A stretch of 64,000 nucleotides of DNA, taken from assembly GCA_027493935.1 (NCBI GenBank), contig JAOSJV010000001.1, forward strand, positions 558,001 to 622,000, in the 5' to 3' direction. The stretch's first letter is position 1. Each line of letters opens with the position of its first letter. Source of the DNA: Burkholderiales bacterium. Its GTDB lineage: Bacteria; Pseudomonadota; Gammaproteobacteria; Burkholderiales; SG8-39. Shown piece after piece: positions 9,677-20,438 of the stretch. Under the pieces are notes generated by a model, which was not told where the DNA came from, searched no databases, and was given only the letters and a program-made list of their open reading frames with translations. The position numbers and the translations under genes were made by a program.

Positions 9677-9835
9677 TCAGACCCCGAGGGCGTCGAGGTC
9701 GAGCGCCTCGGCCCCGGCGGTGTCATCGACGTCGGCCGCGGCCTCGAAGAGGTCCTCCGCCGGTTCGGCGGCGAGAAGCCCCGCGATGATGGACTCGGGC
9801 GCGAGAAACACTTCGTCTTCGAGCGTGCGGTACAT
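9677..9835 (-). CDS. Small strongly acidic protein coupled to the hydrolase
   Basis: A GGAGG five bases before ATG 9835 sets the start of a 52-residue protein (MYRTLEDEVFLAPESIIAG, then runs such as EPAEDLFEAAADVDDTAGAEA and ending LDLDALGV). It has many Asp/Glu and almost no basic residues. An in-frame ATG at 9862 would add nine residues but has a poorly placed ribosome site. No family recognised. Its stop is two bases from the start of the alpha/beta hydrolase, so the two are very likely co-translated. It could be a protein inhibitor, adaptor or peptide precursor. Confidence 0.55.
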   Translation of the reverse strand: MYRTLEDEVFLAPESIIAGLLAAEPAEDLFEAAADVDDTAGAEALDLDALGV

Positions 9836-10060
9836 GTCGGCCTCCATTGGCGTGTCCGTCATCCCGCGGCGCCGCCTCCGGAGTGCTGCGACGCGGCGTG
9901 GTCGCGGTAGGGGCCAGAGCGTAGGCGCGCTGCGTCGCCGCAAGATTTCCGCGCCGAAACAGTTTGTTGCCGGTGCGTAACGGCGGGCGCCGGGCGCGGC
10001 GAAAGCGCATGACCGAGCACCCGGGGGACGCGGCCCGGACGTCGGCGCCGGGTCGGCGGC

Positions 10061-10066
10061 TATAAT
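10061..10066 (+). promoter_or_regulatory. -10 box before the response-regulator gene
   Basis: A perfect TATAAT lies 42 bp before ATG 10109 in otherwise GC-rich sequence. No good -35 hexamer is found 16-18 bp upstream, so activation by another factor is possible. Between 9863 and 10060 I see no gene. Confidence 0.5.
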
Positions 10067-10108
10067 CCCCCGGGTCAGTCCAAGAAAACGCACGGGGGAG
10101 CCCCGGCA

Positions 10109-10832
10109 ATGCCGACCAGCGGACACGTTCTCGTCGTCGAAGACGATCCCGACGTGCGCACCATGATCGCCGAGTACCTGACCGGTCACGGCTTCGAGGT
10201 GGTGCAGGCGGAGAGCGGCGCGACGATGCGCGCGGCGATCGCGGCACACTTGCCCGACGTCGTGCTGCTCGATGTGAATCTCGGGGGCGAAGACGGGCTC
10301 AGCCTGGCCCGTTACCTGCGCGAGCGCCACGACCTCGGCATCATCATGGTGACCGCCGCCGGTGAGGTCGTCGATCGCGTGGTGGGCCTCGAGGTCGGCG
10401 CCGACGACTACGTGGCCAAGCCGTTCGATCCGCGCGAGCTGATGGCGCGGCTGAAGAGCGTCCTGCGGCGCGTCAAAGGCGGCGCCGGGGAGAACGCTTC
10501 GGGCTCGAGCGCCGCTGCGGGGGGGCAGACGCTTGCCGATCGGCAAGCACGTGCTCGACGTCCCGGCCCACCGTCTGCTCGATGCCGGCGGCCAGGAGGT
10601 CCCCCTGACGACCATGGAGTTCGATCTCCTGCGTGTGTTCGCCGAGCACCCGAATCGCGTCTTGAGCCGGGACCAGCTGCTTTCCCTCACGCGCAACCGC
10701 GACTGGGAGCCCTTCGACCGCTCGATCGACATCCGCATCGCGCGGCTGCGGCGCAAGATCGAGCCCGACCCCGATCATCCGCAGCTCATCAAGACCGTTC
10801 GCGGCGTCGGCTACATGTACGTGCCGGGCTGA
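10109..10832 (+). CDS. OmpR/PhoB-type response regulator (frameshift at a G run)
   Basis: The receiver domain (residues 5-120) has the acidic pair in VVEDDPDV, the phospho-acceptor Asp in VVLLDVNL, the conserved Thr in MVTAAG and Lys in VAKPFDPREL. After a linker, a winged helix of the OmpR/PhoB type follows (TTMEFDLLRVFAEHPNRVLS, RSIDIRIARLRRKIE, ending IKTVRGVGYMYVPG). The two halves are in different frames. Removing one G from the seven-G run at 10519-10525 joins them as ...RRLPIGKHVLDVPAHR. This is likely a sequencing insertion. The large hybrid kinase starts 121 bp downstream and is the probable partner. Confidence 0.85.
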
Positions 10833-10959
10833 AACGACCGGAAGGCCGGGCGCCGCGGCGTGCGGTTCCGGTCGATGTAACCGGATTGTTTCAATGGTTG
10901 CCCCCGGGTAATCCCCGGGCCCGGGCGGGCGGGGCGCGGCTAGACTGGAGGCCATGAAG

Positions 10960-13900
10960 ATGCCGGCACCAGCCGAGACCCTGCGCGAGCTCAGCCGCGC
11001 CGGCGAGGCGTATCGTTTCCTGCTCAGCGAGCGCGACCTGGCCGTGCTCGTGCTCTCCGACGCCATCGAGGACTGCAACGAGGCTGCATGCCGCCTGTTC
11101 GGCGTGAGCCGCGCCGGATTCATCGGTCGATCCCCGCTGGAATTCGCGCCGCCCTTCCAGCCCGACGGGTCGCCCTCGGAGGCCGCCGCGCGCGCGCGCC
11201 TTTCCAGCGCCCTGGCGGGACTCCCGCAGTGGTGCACCTGGCAGTATCGACGCCCGGACGGCAGGCTGGTCGACACGCTCGTGCACGTCGAAGCGGTGCG
11301 GGTCGACGGCGTCCGGCGCGTGCTGGTCCGCATCCGCGACGTCTCGGAGCTCGAGCGCGCCGAAGTCGCGCTCAAGGAGACCGAGACCCGGCTGCAGCAG
11401 ATCCTCGACAACTCGAGCACCGTCGCGGTGTTCGCGAAGGACCTCGCCGACCGGTTCCTGTTCGTGAACCGTGCGTTCGAGCGCATCGTCGGCACCCCGC
11501 AGGAGGCGATCGTCGGCCGTACCACGGCCGAGCTCTATCCGGCGCAAGTGGCGGCCGAGCTGCGCGCGAACGACCTGCGCGTGATCGACGGCCGGTGCAA
11601 GGTCGAAGTGGAGGAGCGGATCAGCGTTCGCGGCGAGCCGCGCTGGTTCCTCACCAACAAATTCCCGCTCTTCGGCCGCGCGGGCGAGCCCTACGCGGTG
11701 TGCGGCATCGCGACCGACATCACCGACCGCAAGCGCACCGAGGAGGCGCTCGGCAAGGCGGCGCTCGCGGTGTCCGGCGCCACCGGCAGGCAGGCGCTCC
11801 AGGATCTCGTGGCGGCGCTGTGCGAGGTGCTCGGCGTCGACGTCGCGCTCGTGTCGGTGTTCACGGATCCCGAGCACACGCGCATGCGCACGCTCGCCGC
11901 GACGCTCGACGGCAAGCAGCTCAGGAGCTACGACTACGCGCTCGCCGAATCGCCCTGCGCCGGGCTGATGGGCCGCGACTTCCGCTTCGTCGAGTCCGGC
12001 GCGCGGCGCGAGATCACCCCCGGCACCATGTTCCACGCCAAGCACATGGACAGCTATGCGGCTTATGCCATCTCCGACTCGGCGGGCGGGCCGATCGGCC
12101 TGATCGCGGTGATGAACCGCGCCCCGATGCAGGACGCCGCCCGCGTCGAGGCGCTGCTCAAGATCTTCGCGGTGCGGGCGGCCGCGGAGATCGAGCGCAA
12201 CCGGACCGAGGAAGCACTGCGCAGCGCCGCGGTCGCCGTGTCGAGCGCGGCGGGCGACGCGGTGTTCGCGGAGCTCACGCGCGCGCTCGCGACCATCCTC
12301 GACGTCGAGATCGCGTTCATCGCGCTGCCTTCGCCCGGCGATCCGAGCCGGCTGCGCATGCTGGCGTTCTATCTCGACGGCCGCATCGTCGACCATTTCG
12401 AGTACCCGATCGCCTGCACGCCCTGCGAGACGGTGTTCGGGCAGCAGTACCGGGCCTACCCCGACCGGCTCATCGAGCAGTTTCCGCTCGACGCGGAGTT
12501 CAGGGAGATCGGGGTGCGCAGTTACGCCGGGTTTCCGCTGAACGATGGCCGCGGCGCCCCGATCGGAATCATCTCGGTCGTCTCCCGCAAGCCGCTCGGC
12601 AACCCGGAGCTGACCGAATCGATGCTGAAGATCTTCGCGGCGCGTGCGGTGACCGAGATCGAGCGCACGCGCGCCGAGCGGGCGCTGCGCACGGCCGAGG
12701 CGAGCTACCGCGCGATCTTCGAGGCGAACGAGGACCCGATCTTCGTCCACGACTGGGACACCGGGGCGATCGTCGACGTGAACTCCAAGGCGTGCGAGGT
12801 CTTCGGCCACTCCCACGAGGAGCTGAAGCGCGTCACGATCGACGAGATCAGCTCCGGCGAGCACCCCTACACCGGGGCGGAAGCGGCGCGCTGGATCGGG
12901 CGCGCGAAGGCGGCGGGGACGGTCGAGTTCGAATGGCACCGGAAGAACCGCGACGGCAGTCTGCACTGGGACGAGGTGCGGCTGAAGAGTGCGGTGATCG
13001 GGGGCGAGCGCCGCGTGCTCGGATTCATCCGCGAGATCACCGAGCGAAAGCGCGCGGAGGCGGCGCTGCGCGCGAGCGAGGAGCAGTACCGCGCGATCTT
13101 CAACGCCTCCGACGACGCGATGGTGCTGTGGGATTCCGCGCTGCGGCGCGTGGACTGCAACCCCGCCTACGAGCGCATCTACGGGTTCACGCGCGAGGAG
13201 GTGATCGGCGGCGCCTACGCCGAGAACCTGCCCCCGCCGTACGCCGAGCAGCGCCGCGAGCTGGCGCGGCGGACCCTTGCCGGAGAGCCCTGCAACGTCG
13301 AGCTCGAGTCGGTGCGCAAGGACGGCGCGCGCATCCAGGTGGAGGTGCGCACCATCCCGATCCGGCACCAGGGACGGCCGCACGTGCTCGCGATCTCGCG
13401 CGACGTGACCGCGCGCAAGCGCGCCGAGGCGGCGGTGCGCGCGAGCGAGGAGCAGTACCGGGCGATCTTCAACGCATCGGTCGACGGCATGCTGCTGTGG
13501 GACGCCGAGCACCGGATCGTCGACGTGAACGAGGTGTTCCTCGAGATGCACGGTTACCGGCGCGACGAGCTTCTCGGGGAGACGCGTCCGGTGTTCATAC
13601 CGGGCGAGCTGCAGGCGCAGTGCGAGACCCTGCTGCCCGAGATCCTGGCCGGCAAGCCATGCCACATGGAGGCGCGCAGCCAGCGCAAGGACGGCGAGGA
13701 GTTCAACGTGGAGATCCACGGCATCCCCATGCGCTACCGGGGGCAGCCGCACGTGCTCGTGATCCTGCGCGACATCACCGCGCGCCGCGAGGCCGAGGAG
13801 CGGTTGCGCGCGAGCGAGGAGCGCCACCGGCTGCTGTTCGAGATGGAATCCGACGCGATCCTGCTGGTCGACGTGGAGACGCTCGAGCTGCGCGACGCGA

Positions 13901-15559
13901 ACCGCGCCGCGACCGAGCTCTACGGCTGCAGCCGCGAGGAGCTGCTGCGGATGAGGGCCACCGACATCTCGGTCGAGCCGGAGGAGACGGCGGGCGCGAT
14001 TCGCGGGCACGGCGGAACGATGCGGATACCGCTGCGTCATCACCGCAAGAAGGACGGCACCGTGTTCCCGGTGGAGATCTCCAGCAACCGCCTCGAGCTC
14101 GGCGGGCGCAGGATCCTTCTCGCGGCGATCCGCGACATCACCGAGCGCAAGCGCGCCGAGGAGGAGCGCGGCCGCCTCGAGGCGCAGCTGCGCCAGGCGC
14201 AGAAGATGGAGGCGATCGGCCACCTCACCGGCGGGATCGCGCACGACTTCAACAACATCCTGACGAGCATCCTGGGCTACATCGTGCTCGGCGAGGAGCG
14301 CCAGGCGGGCGTCGGCGACGCGAAGCTCGGGCGGTACCTCGAGCAGGCGAGACTCGCCGCGCAGCGCACGCGACCTGATCCAGCAGATGCTCACGTTCAG
14401 CCGCGGCCAGCGCGGCGAGCGCGAGGCGCTGTCGCTTCCGCCGCTCGTGGAGGAATCGGTCAGGCTCCTGCGCTCGACGCTGCCCGCGACGATCGAGCTC
14501 GAGACCGACCTCGCGCAGACGGTGCCGCCGGTCATGATGGACCCGGTGCAGATCGAGCAGGTGCTCCTCAACCTGTGCATCAACGCCCGCGACGCGATGT
14601 GCGGCGTCGGTCACATCAGGGTCGCCGTGACGCTCGCCGACGCCTGCAAGACGGCGTGCGCGTCGTGCCGGCAGCAGGTCACGGGACGCTTCGTCGAGCT
14701 CGCGGTCCACGACAGCGGACCCGGGATCCCCCCGGACGTCATGGACCGCATGTTCGAGCCGTTCTTCACGACCAAGGAGGTCGGGCGCGGGAGCGGCATG
14801 GGCCTCGCCATGGTGCATGGCATCGTGCACGATCACGGCGGGCACATCGTCGTCGATACGTCGCCGCAAAGCGGCACGGTGTTTCGTCTGCGCTTCGCCG
14901 CCGCCGGCGCGGCCGGCGCGGGCACGGATGCGGGCGCGCAGCGCGGGGCCGCCGCGGCGCCGCGGCGCCCGCAGCTCGAGGGCCGCATCTTGGTGGTCGA
15001 CGACGAGCAGATGGTCGGCGAGTTCATGGCCGAGCTGCTCGGCAATTGGGGGCTCGACGTCGCGGTGCAGCGCAACCCGGTGGAGGCCGAATCGTGGCTT
15101 GCGCGCGCACCGGACGCGGTCGACCTCGTGATCACCGACCAGACGATGCCGAAGGTGACCGGCCTCGAGCTCGCCGGACGACTCACCGTGATTCGTCCCG
15201 AGCTCCCGGTCATCCTCTATACCGGGTACGGCGACCACATCACCGATGCCGATCTCGCGCGCGCCGGCGTGCGCACCCTGCTGCGCAAGCCGCTCGAACC
15301 CGCGGCGCTGCTCGCCGCGCTGCGCGCTCACCTGCCCGGCGGGGGTGGCGATCATCCGCCAGCCGCGGATGCGCAGGGGGGCGGACAGTGCGCCGGCAAG
15401 CCGCGCGCCGTGCGCGCGCCGGACGCCGCGCCGCGCGCATCCGAGCGCTCCGGCGCCGCGCCGCGCCCGGAGCGGGCGGGCAAGCGCGCGGCGCGCGCGC
15501 GCTCCGCCCCGCTCGCGCGCAAGGCCGCAGCGGTCAAGCCGGCCGCGCGCCGGCGCTGA
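10960..15559 (+). CDS. Large hybrid sensor histidine kinase: 6 PAS, 2 GAF, kinase, receiver
   Basis: From ATG 10960 (an ATG at 10954 is closer to GGAGG but only two bases away) the order is PAS (about 14-130), PAS (145-262), GAF (273-410), GAF (427-567), PAS (580-695), PAS (707-820), PAS (828-944), PAS (955-1068), dimerisation/H-box [11 protein letters not shown] with His1095, the ATPase domain ([30 protein letters not shown]) and a C-terminal receiver ([23 protein letters not shown]). The tail is Ala/Arg/Pro-rich. There is no membrane segment, so sensing is cytoplasmic. The frame breaks between 14361 and 14372: one extra base must be skipped to give [15 protein letters not shown]. It may phosphorylate the adjacent OmpR-type regulator. 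The signal is unknown. Confidence 0.85.
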
Positions 15560-15820
15560 CCGGCCCGCGGCCGACCGGGCGTCGCCAGACTGCCCGGCGG
15601 CGCGGGGTCCGATGTCCCGAGCCGCATGGACGTCCGGTCCGGGACGCGCCCGCCGGACCTGCGCCGCCCGGAAACAAACGCATAACAAACCGCGCAACAC
15701 CGGATATCGGACGGATACGCCCGCTCACTAGGATCCCTTCCAGCAACACGGCGCGAGCGCTCGGTACTCGGGCGCGTGCGGCGGACCGCCCCATACGGGG
15801 CAACGCAAGGAGGGATCGCC

Positions 15821-16054
15821 ATGCTCGGCAACCACGCGAACGTCGTCATCCACGTCGCCGGCGCGCTCGACGCCGCGGGGCGCGCGCGCCTCGAAAGCAT
15901 CCTCGCGGCGCAACCGGGAATCGCCCGCACCTACGGGAGCGCGCGCACGCGGCAGCTCGCAATCGTCGACTACGACCCGCTCGCCACCAGCGCCGCCGCG
16001 ATTCTGCGCGGCGTGCGGGCACGCGGGTTCGCCGCCCGCCTCGTCGGCATGTGA
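15821..16054 (+). CDS. Heavy-metal-associated-like small domain protein without CxxC
   Basis: AAGGAGG precedes ATG 15821 and gives a 77-residue protein. Its pattern of a first strand (ANVVIHVAGALDAAGRARLE), a helix, ARTYGSARTRQLAIVDYDP, and a second helix (SAAAILRGVRARGF) matches the ferredoxin-like HMA fold used by metallochaperones. The metal-binding CxxC loop is replaced by AGALDA, and no cysteine is present. It therefore cannot be a normal copper chaperone. It is followed 35 bp later by a DUF2917-like gene. The 15560-15820 interval before it holds a locally AT-richer stretch around 15670-15730 that may be its promoter. Confidence 0.6.
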   Translation: MLGNHANVVIHVAGALDAAGRARLESILAAQPGIARTYGSARTRQLAIVDYDPLATSAAAILRGVRARGFAARLVGM

Positions 16055-16089
16055 CGGGCCGCCGGCGACCGCTTACAGGAGACACTGCA

Positions 16090-16491
16090 ATGACCTTCGC
16101 CATCCAGGCCAGGACGGCCGACTGGGCCACTTTCTTGGGCGCCGACGAAGCGGCGCCCGGTGCCTCGCGGGTAACCGCGTTCCCGCGCACGCGGCACGAG
16201 CCGCTCACCCGCTCGCTCACGGGCGGGCGCTTCTCGCTCTTCGGGAGCGGCCACGTCGCCGTCGCCGCGACGCCGGGCCTCGTCGTGCGGGCGCGCTCCG
16301 GCGCGCTCTGGATCACGCAGGAGCGCGACTGGCGCGACCATCTCGTCGCCGCGGGCGGGTGCTTCGTCGCCGACCGCGCAGGACGTCTCGTGGTCTCGGC
16401 GCTCGCGCGGAGCGAGGTCGAGCTCGTCTGGCCGCCGCACGACGACGAGCGCCTGTCGCCCGGGCTCGAGCCGGTCGAGATCGCAACGTGA
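16090..16491 (+). CDS. DUF2917-like protein
   Basis: The 133-residue protein contains the pattern LVVRARSGALWITQERDWRDHLVAAGGCFVAD and a following short strand region (LVVSALARSEVELVW). This resembles DUF2917 proteins, which have a cupin-like beta structure and unknown function. AGGAGAC lies before ATG 16090. It sits between the HMA-like gene and an exporter gene on the same strand, so the three may be co-transcribed. No signal peptide or membrane segment is visible. Confidence 0.6.
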   Translation: MTFAIQARTADWATFLGADEAAPGASRVTAFPRTRHEPLTRSLTGGRFSLFGSGHVAVAATPGLVVRARSGALWITQERDWRDHLVAAGGCFVADRAGRLVVSALARSEVELVWPPHDDERLSPGLEPVEIAT

Positions 16492-16535
16492 GCGCCGGCG
16501 CCCGCCGCGCGGATGCAGTCGAACCGGAGCAGACG

Positions 16536-17745
16536 ATGAAGCCGATGAACCTGGTGGCGCTCGGCGCGCTCGTCGCGGCCTACGCGCTCGGCCCGATGGC
16601 GACGCAGATCCCTCACCCCCGCGGTGCCGTTCGTGCATCGCGATTTCGCGATCCCGATGGCGGCGGCCCAGACCCTGATCAGCCTCGCGTTCGCGACCAT
16701 CGCGGTCATGACGCTCGTCTACGGACCCCTGTCCGACCGCTTCGGGCGTCGGCCGGTGATCCTCGCCGGCACCGCGCTCTTCTGCGCCGGCAGCGTCATC
16801 GCCGGGCTCGCGCCGACGCCGGAGCTCCTGATCCTCGGCCGGATGCTGCAGGCGGCCGGCAGCTCGGCCGGCCTGGTCCTCACGCGCGCGATCGTGCACG
16901 ACGTCTACGGCCGCGATCGCAGCGGGCAGGTGCTCGCCTACCTGACGGTGGTGATGATCTTCGTGCCGATGCTCTCCCCGCTCGCGGGCGGGCTCCTGCT
17001 CGACCACGTGGGCTGGCGCACGATCTTCGGCGTGTGCGCGGGCGTCGGGTTCGCCGCGCTCGCAGCGCTCGCCGCGTGCCTGCCGGAGACCAATGCGGCG
17101 CGGCGCGCGGATCTTGGGCTGCGCAGCACGTTCGCGAGCTTCGGCGTGCTGCTGCGCGACCCGCGCTACCTCGGGCCGGCGCTCTTCTTCTCGCTCGTCA
17201 TGGCGACCTTCTTCGCGACTCAGGCGGCCCTGCCGTACCTCATCGTCGAGGCGCACGGCGGCACCGCGACCGAGTACGGCTTGTGGTTCGCCGTAGCGTG
17301 CGCCTTCTACGTCGCGGGCAACTACGCGAGCGGACGCTGGGCCCACCGGGTGCCGCGCGGCAAGCTCGTTCTCGCGTGCGGCGTCGGCTGCCTCGCGACC
17401 AGCGCGGCGGGGCTCGCGGCCGCGAGCCTGCTCCCGTGGAGCACGGCGCTCGGGTTCGTGCCGACCATCGCGCTGTGCTTCTTCGGCGCGGTTGCGATCG
17501 CGCCGGTGCAGGCCGAGGCGGTGTCCGCCCAGCCCGGGCACGCCGGAGCCGCATCCGGCCTGATGAGCGGGCTGCAGATGGCGATCGGCGCCGCCGTGGT
17601 GCAGCTCGTCGGGCTCGCGCACGACGGCACGCCGTACCCGATGTTCGCCGCGCTGGTCGCGTGCAGCGCGCTCGCCCTGCTGGCGTTCGGCTTCGCCGGC
17701 GCGCGCGAGCGCCGCGCGCCGGCGGCCGCGGCGGCGACCGGATAA
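16536..17745 (+). CDS. MFS transporter, Bcr/CflA type (frameshift near start)
   Basis: About twelve hydrophobic helices are present. The motif GPLSDRFGRRPVILAG between helices 2 and 3 is the MFS signature, and LTRAIVHDVYGRDRSGQVLA is typical of the Bcr/CflA drug-export subgroup. The N-terminus MKPMNLVALGALVAAYALGP is in a different frame from the rest. Dropping one C near 16611 joins it as ATQILTPAVPFVHRDF. The likely role is proton-driven export of a small molecule across the inner membrane. ATG 16536 has GGAG seven bases upstream. Confidence 0.85.
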
Positions 17746-17865
17746 CGCCAGGCCTTCGCGTAGCTGTGCGGCGCACAACGCGTGACCGCCGGCGTTGGCG
17801 GCAGCGCCCGGACGTGGCATCATCCCTGCAAACAACGAGAACCGCGCAGAGGAGCAGGGTCCGGC

Positions 17866-18361
17866 ATGGACAAGAATGCCGTCCTCGTGAAGACAGCGAA
17901 GGGCGCCGAGGAAGTCAAGTCGCGCGCACATGGACTCGCCGCGCGGCTGCGGAGCGTGCTGATCATGATCGACGGCACTTCGACAATGAGCGAGTACGTC
18001 ACCCGCTTCGGGGCGATCCCGGACATCGAAGGCTCGCTGCAGGCATTGGTCGACCAGGGGTTCGCCGCCGTGAGCGGCGCGCGCGCCGCGGCGCCGCCTG
18101 CGGCGGCGGCCTCCGGCGCGCCGGCGGCCGCGCGCAAGGATGCGGTCGCCGAGCTCTGCGGCATGCTCATCGAGGCGCTGGGCCCCGACGCCGACATGCT
18201 CACCTCGCTGGTCGAGCGGGCGCGGACCCGCGTCGAGTTCGAGGCGGCCGCCGAACGCTGGCGCGCGCGTTCTCGAGAGCCTGGGCGCGCGCGGCAGGGC
18301 GCGCGCTGCGCAGTTCCGCGAGCGTGCGTCGCAGGTGGCCGCCCACCACTTCGGCCCCTGA
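17866..18361 (+). CDS. Hypothetical helical protein (frameshift)
   Basis: Starting at ATG 17866 (AGGAG upstream), the first 75 residues (VLVKTAKGAEEVKSRAHGLA, IMIDGTSTMSEYVTRFG, LQALVDQGF) look like a small winged-helix-like domain. An Ala/Pro linker then leads to a helical segment. One extra base in CGCTGGCGCG near 18262 must be skipped to give the natural ending RVLESLGARGRARAAQFRER and stop at 18361. No family is named with confidence. It is followed about 100 bp later by a FixJ-type regulator whose upstream region has a TAGAAT -10-like box at 18421. Confidence 0.5.
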
Positions 18362-18463
18362 GCGAGCGCGCTCCGCGCGCCTCGCCCCGCCCGGGCGCAC
18401 CGCTGCAGCCGGGCGGCGCTAGAATGCACCGCTCAGGGAATTCGCCGCGCGCGAGGCGGTCCG

Positions 18464-19078
18464 ATGAACGAGGCGGGCGAACCGACGGCCTACGTGGTGG
18501 ACGACGACGAGTCGATCCGCAGCCTGTGGCGCTGGCTGATGGAATCGAACGGGATCGCCGTGCAGACGTTCGCGAGCGCCGTCGAATTCATCGAGGCCTA
18601 CCGGCCCGGCGGGCCGGCGTGCCTCATCCTGGACGTGCGCCTGCCCGGCATGAGCGGGCTCGAGCTGCAGGAATACCTCAAGGCGCGCGAGGTCGACATT
18701 CCGATCGTGTTCGTGACCGGCCACGGTGACGTGCCGACCGCGGTGAGCGCGATCAAGGGCGGCGCGGTCGACTTCATCCAGAAGCCGTTCAGCTATCGCG
18801 AGGTGCTGTCGATCATCGAGCGCGCCTTCGCGCGCGATGCGCAGGCCCGCGCGAAGCGCGCGTTGCAGAGCGAGCTCGGCGAGCGCCTCGCCGCGCTCAC
18901 CGAGCGCGAGCGCGAGGTGATGACGCGCGTCGTCGAGGGCAAGCCGAACAAGGTGATCGCCGACGAGCTCGACATCAGCGTGAAGACCGTCGAGGCGCAC
19001 CGCGCGAGGATGATGGAGAAGATGGGGGTCGGCTCGGTCGCTGCCCTGGTCCAGGCGTTGATGCAGCGCTCCGCATAG
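18464..19078 (+). CDS. FixJ/NarL-type response regulator
   Basis: The 204-residue protein has a receiver domain (YVVDDDESIR, phospho-Asp in CLILDVRLPGMSG, Thr in FVTGHGDVPTAV, Lys in FIQKPF) and a LuxR-type helix-turn-helix (LTEREREVMTRVVEGKPNKV, ELDISVKTVEAHRARMMEKM). The GHGDV and Q-K-P-F forms are characteristic of the FixJ/TodT branch. It controls transcription after phosphorylation by a histidine kinase. No kinase is directly adjacent; the PAS/GAF kinase 3 kb upstream is a candidate. The frame is intact. Confidence 0.92.
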   Translation: MNEAGEPTAYVVDDDESIRSLWRWLMESNGIAVQTFASAVEFIEAYRPGGPACLILDVRLPGMSGLELQEYLKAREVDIPIVFVTGHGDVPTAVSAIKGGAVDFIQKPFSYREVLSIIERAFARDAQARAKRALQSELGERLAALTEREREVMTRVVEGKPNKVIADELDISVKTVEAHRARMMEKMGVGSVAALVQALMQRSA

Positions 19079-19339
19079 CGTCTCGCGCACGCGTTCGGGC
19101 GCCCGTCCGCCGCGCCGGCTTTGCTGCACTGCAGCGACCAGCGAGGGTTTTCCCTAATGGATCTCCTGCCGAAGCCGCGGCTAGGATCGGACACTTTTCC
19201 CGGTCCGCGCGTGCAGGAGCATGCCGGATCGTGACCGGATTTCGGGGGAGGGTGCGGCAGCCGCTGCCGCGTGGAGGGGAGAGGCATGCGCGGAGTCGTT
19301 CGGGCAGGGGTCGCGGCGCGCCGGCGCGCGCCGGCGCCG

Positions 19340-19997
19340 CTACTGCTCGCCGCGCGCGAGCACGGCCTCGGCGTCGAGGCCGTGGCGCAGGTCGCGCCGC
19401 ACCTCGTGCCACCGGAAGCGCACCGAGTTCTTCACGATGCCCTCGTCGAGCGCCTTCAGCTCGTCGATGATCGGCGCCCAGCGCACCAGCGCGCCCGGGC
19501 TGTCGACGAACGGCCCCTCGCCGTCCTCGACGGCGCCCCAATCGCATGCGGCGAGCCGCGCGCGCACCCCGGCTCGCGAGCTCGGTGAAATCGGGGCCTG
19601 CGTCCGGCGGCACGCCGGTGGCGGCGAGCAGCTCGTCGACGAGCGATGCGGTGAGCCGTGCGGCGGATTCGCGGCTGCCGGTGCGCCGGGCGAGCAGGCC
19701 GCCGGCGTAGATGGCGAGGTCGCCCACGCACGCGAGCCACACGTTCCATTTCGCGATGTTGATCGACGCCACGAAGGCGTCATCCGCGAAGAGCTCCGGG
19801 AAGCGCTGCCCGGCGCGCGTCCTGAGGTAGCCGTAGAGCGAGGTCTGCGCGACGTAGCTCGCGCGCGACGCGATGAACTCGCGCAGGGCGCCGGCGTCGG
19901 CGATGCGCTCGCGGCGCACGCGCTCCCGGCCGAAATGGTCGCGCACGGTGCGCAGCCATTCCGCAGCGGTGCCGAGGATCGATCCGGGCGGCGGCAT
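19340..19997 (-). CDS. Conserved hypothetical protein (frameshift)
   Basis: The N-terminal 140 residues include AEWLRTVRDHFGRERVRRER, ASYVAQTSLYGYLRTRAG and INIAKWNVWLACVGDLAIYA. The C-terminal part (GVRARLAACDWGAVEDGEG, GALVRWAPIIDELKALDEG, ending EAVLARGEQ) is in another frame. Skipping one A near 19573 gives ELA-AGVRARLAACDW and a continuous protein of about 218 residues. It looks like an intact, soluble conserved protein of unknown function. It ends convergently toward the FixJ-type gene; the 260 bp between them (19079-19339) contain nothing I recognise. Confidence 0.55.
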
Positions 19998-20162
19998 GGG
20001 CTACCTTCTGGACAAACGCAGCGGATTATGGTCTAGAATCCTCCAGCCCCGGGAGGGAAGCCGGGGCAAGGCAGGCGGCGCTTCGAGCCGCACCCCGCCG
20101 GCGAGAACACCGGCGACGCCTGTCACGCAGTCGAGAACAGTGCAGAAAGAGGAGGGCGACGC

Positions 20163-20426
20163 ATGAGCACGGCAGTGTCCGACCGAGAAGTCCACTGGCA
20201 GCGAACGAGGAACCTGATGATCGTGCACCTGGTCATCTGGTTCATCTTCTCGTACGTCGTCCACTGGTTCGCCACGGACCTCAACAAGTTCACGTTCCTC
20301 GACTTCCCAGTCGGCTTCTACATGGCGGCGCAGGGCTCGCTGGCGGTGTTCGTGATCCAGCTCTTCGTCTTCTCCAAGCAGCAGGAGAAGATCGACCGCG
20401 AATGCGGTATGGCTGAAGACGAGTAA
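20163..20426 (+). CDS. DUF4212 small subunit of a sodium:solute symporter
   Basis: The 87-residue protein has two membrane helices (LMIVHLVIWFIFSYVVHWFA and GFYMAAQGSLAVFVIQLFVF) and the acidic tail of DUF4212 proteins, which are encoded next to VC_2705-type symporters and thought to be their small subunit. GAGGAGGGC precedes ATG 20163. A TAGAAT at 20034 with TGGACA upstream may be the promoter; the leader between them is GC-rich. The symporter gene follows after 12 bp. Confidence 0.92.
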   Translation: MSTAVSDREVHWQRTRNLMIVHLVIWFIFSYVVHWFATDLNKFTFLDFPVGFYMAAQGSLAVFVIQLFVFSKQQEKIDRECGMAEDE

Positions 20427-20438
20427 GGGGGAGCGATC

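Noticed and set aside
10891..14583. 1230-codon open frame antisense to the PAS/GAF kinase
   Set aside because: Composition is dominated by Arg, Ala, Leu and His, no domains are visible, and the sense strand holds a clear multi-domain kinase.
10109..15559. Treating the regulator and kinase as pseudogenes, or invoking programmed frameshifting
   Set aside because: Each break is a single extra base, often in a homopolymer, with intact conserved sequence on both sides and no stimulatory pseudoknot or slippery heptamer. Assembly error is simpler.
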